In this document: positions 5,817 through 5,873 of the stretch, in pieces
Layout: each line of letters starts with the position of its first letter
How positions within the stretch are numbered: position 1 is the stretch's first letter
Assembly (NCBI GenBank): GCA_945613045.1
Contig: CALZAG010000098.1
Location: 1 to 5,873 of the forward strand
Length of the DNA: 5,873 nt
Direction of reading: 5' to 3'
Source of the DNA: an uncultured Clostridia bacterium
Lineage (GTDB): Bacteria; Bacillota; Clostridia; Oscillospirales; Oscillospiraceae
Notes under the pieces: model-generated
Databases searched by the model: none
What the model saw: only the letters and a program-made list of their open reading frames with translations
What the model was told of the DNA's origin: nothing
Program-made: the position numbers and the translations under genes

Positions 5817-5873
5817 ATGGCAGATATGAGAAAGGAAATCGAGCGCCGCAGGACGTTTGCTATAATCTCGCAC
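5817..5873 (+). CDS. prfC: Peptide chain release factor 3 (partial, N-terminus only)
   Basis: Nineteen codons reach the right edge, reading MADMRKEIERRRTFAIISH. The EIxRRRTFAIISH start is the characteristic beginning of RF3, directly before the P-loop (PDAGKTT in relatives), which would fall just outside the window. RF3 is a cytoplasmic GTPase that recycles class I release factors (RF1/RF2) after translation termination. The related EF-G and LepA proteins share the ISH-x-D-x-GKTT P-loop but have different N-termini. It has its own promoter and ribosome site, so it is probably a housekeeping neighbour without functional connection to the acylation genes. Confidence 0.82.
   Translation, partial: MADMRKEIERRRTFAIISH

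Noticed and set aside
1..5873. Mobile element, prophage, CRISPR array or tRNA
   Set aside because: No transposase, integrase, direct-repeat array, terminal inverted repeat or tRNA-like cloverleaf was recognised on either strand.

Overview
The window looks like chromosomal DNA from an anaerobic Gram-positive bacterium of the class Clostridia, most likely a gut-type Oscillospirales/Ruminococcaceae relative. This rests on family content (a sensory [FeFe]-hydrogenase paired with a SpoIIE-type phosphatase, a DHHW protein with an MBOAT acyltransferase, an RseC-like Cys-rich membrane protein), on strong GGAGG-type ribosome sites and on sigma-A-like promoters. Genus-level placement is not possible from this much sequence.

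Left half (1-2640, minus strand): a leftward operon of two genes. The first is a 558-residue HydS-type [FeFe]-hydrogenase with two N-terminal [4Fe-4S] motifs, an H-cluster domain, another small Fe-S domain, PAS and a C-terminal helix. The second is a PP2C/SpoIIE-family phosphatase cut by the left edge. The phosphatase probably starts at a TTG inside the end of the hydrogenase gene. All four cysteines expected to hold the H-cluster are present, but the proton-transfer cysteine of a catalytic hydrogenase is serine. The protein is therefore probably a hydrogen or redox sensor that signals through the phosphatase.

Centre (2571-2688): a 118-bp divergent control region. Two promoter-like sequences point away from each other, and their -35 boxes overlap by 3 bp inside a short inverted repeat. 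This layout predicts mutually exclusive initiation.

Right half (2689-5687, plus strand): three tightly spaced genes, probably one operon. They encode an RseC/MucC-like membrane protein with four clustered cysteines, a DHHW-family extracytoplasmic SGNH-like protein (8-nt overlap with the gene before it), and an AlgI/DltB-like MBOAT acyltransferase (13-nt gap). The MBOAT protein ends in FIYFRF, which fits the C-terminal acyl-shuttle hexapeptide described for bacterial envelope acylation. With the DHHW protein it could form a complete two-protein route for moving an acyl group from the cytoplasm to an unidentified envelope polymer.

Right edge (5688-5873): a 129-bp gap without a convincing terminator. 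It carries a good promoter and ribosome site for a gene whose first 19 codons match peptide chain release factor 3 (prfC). No mobile elements, CRISPR arrays, tRNAs or rRNAs were seen.
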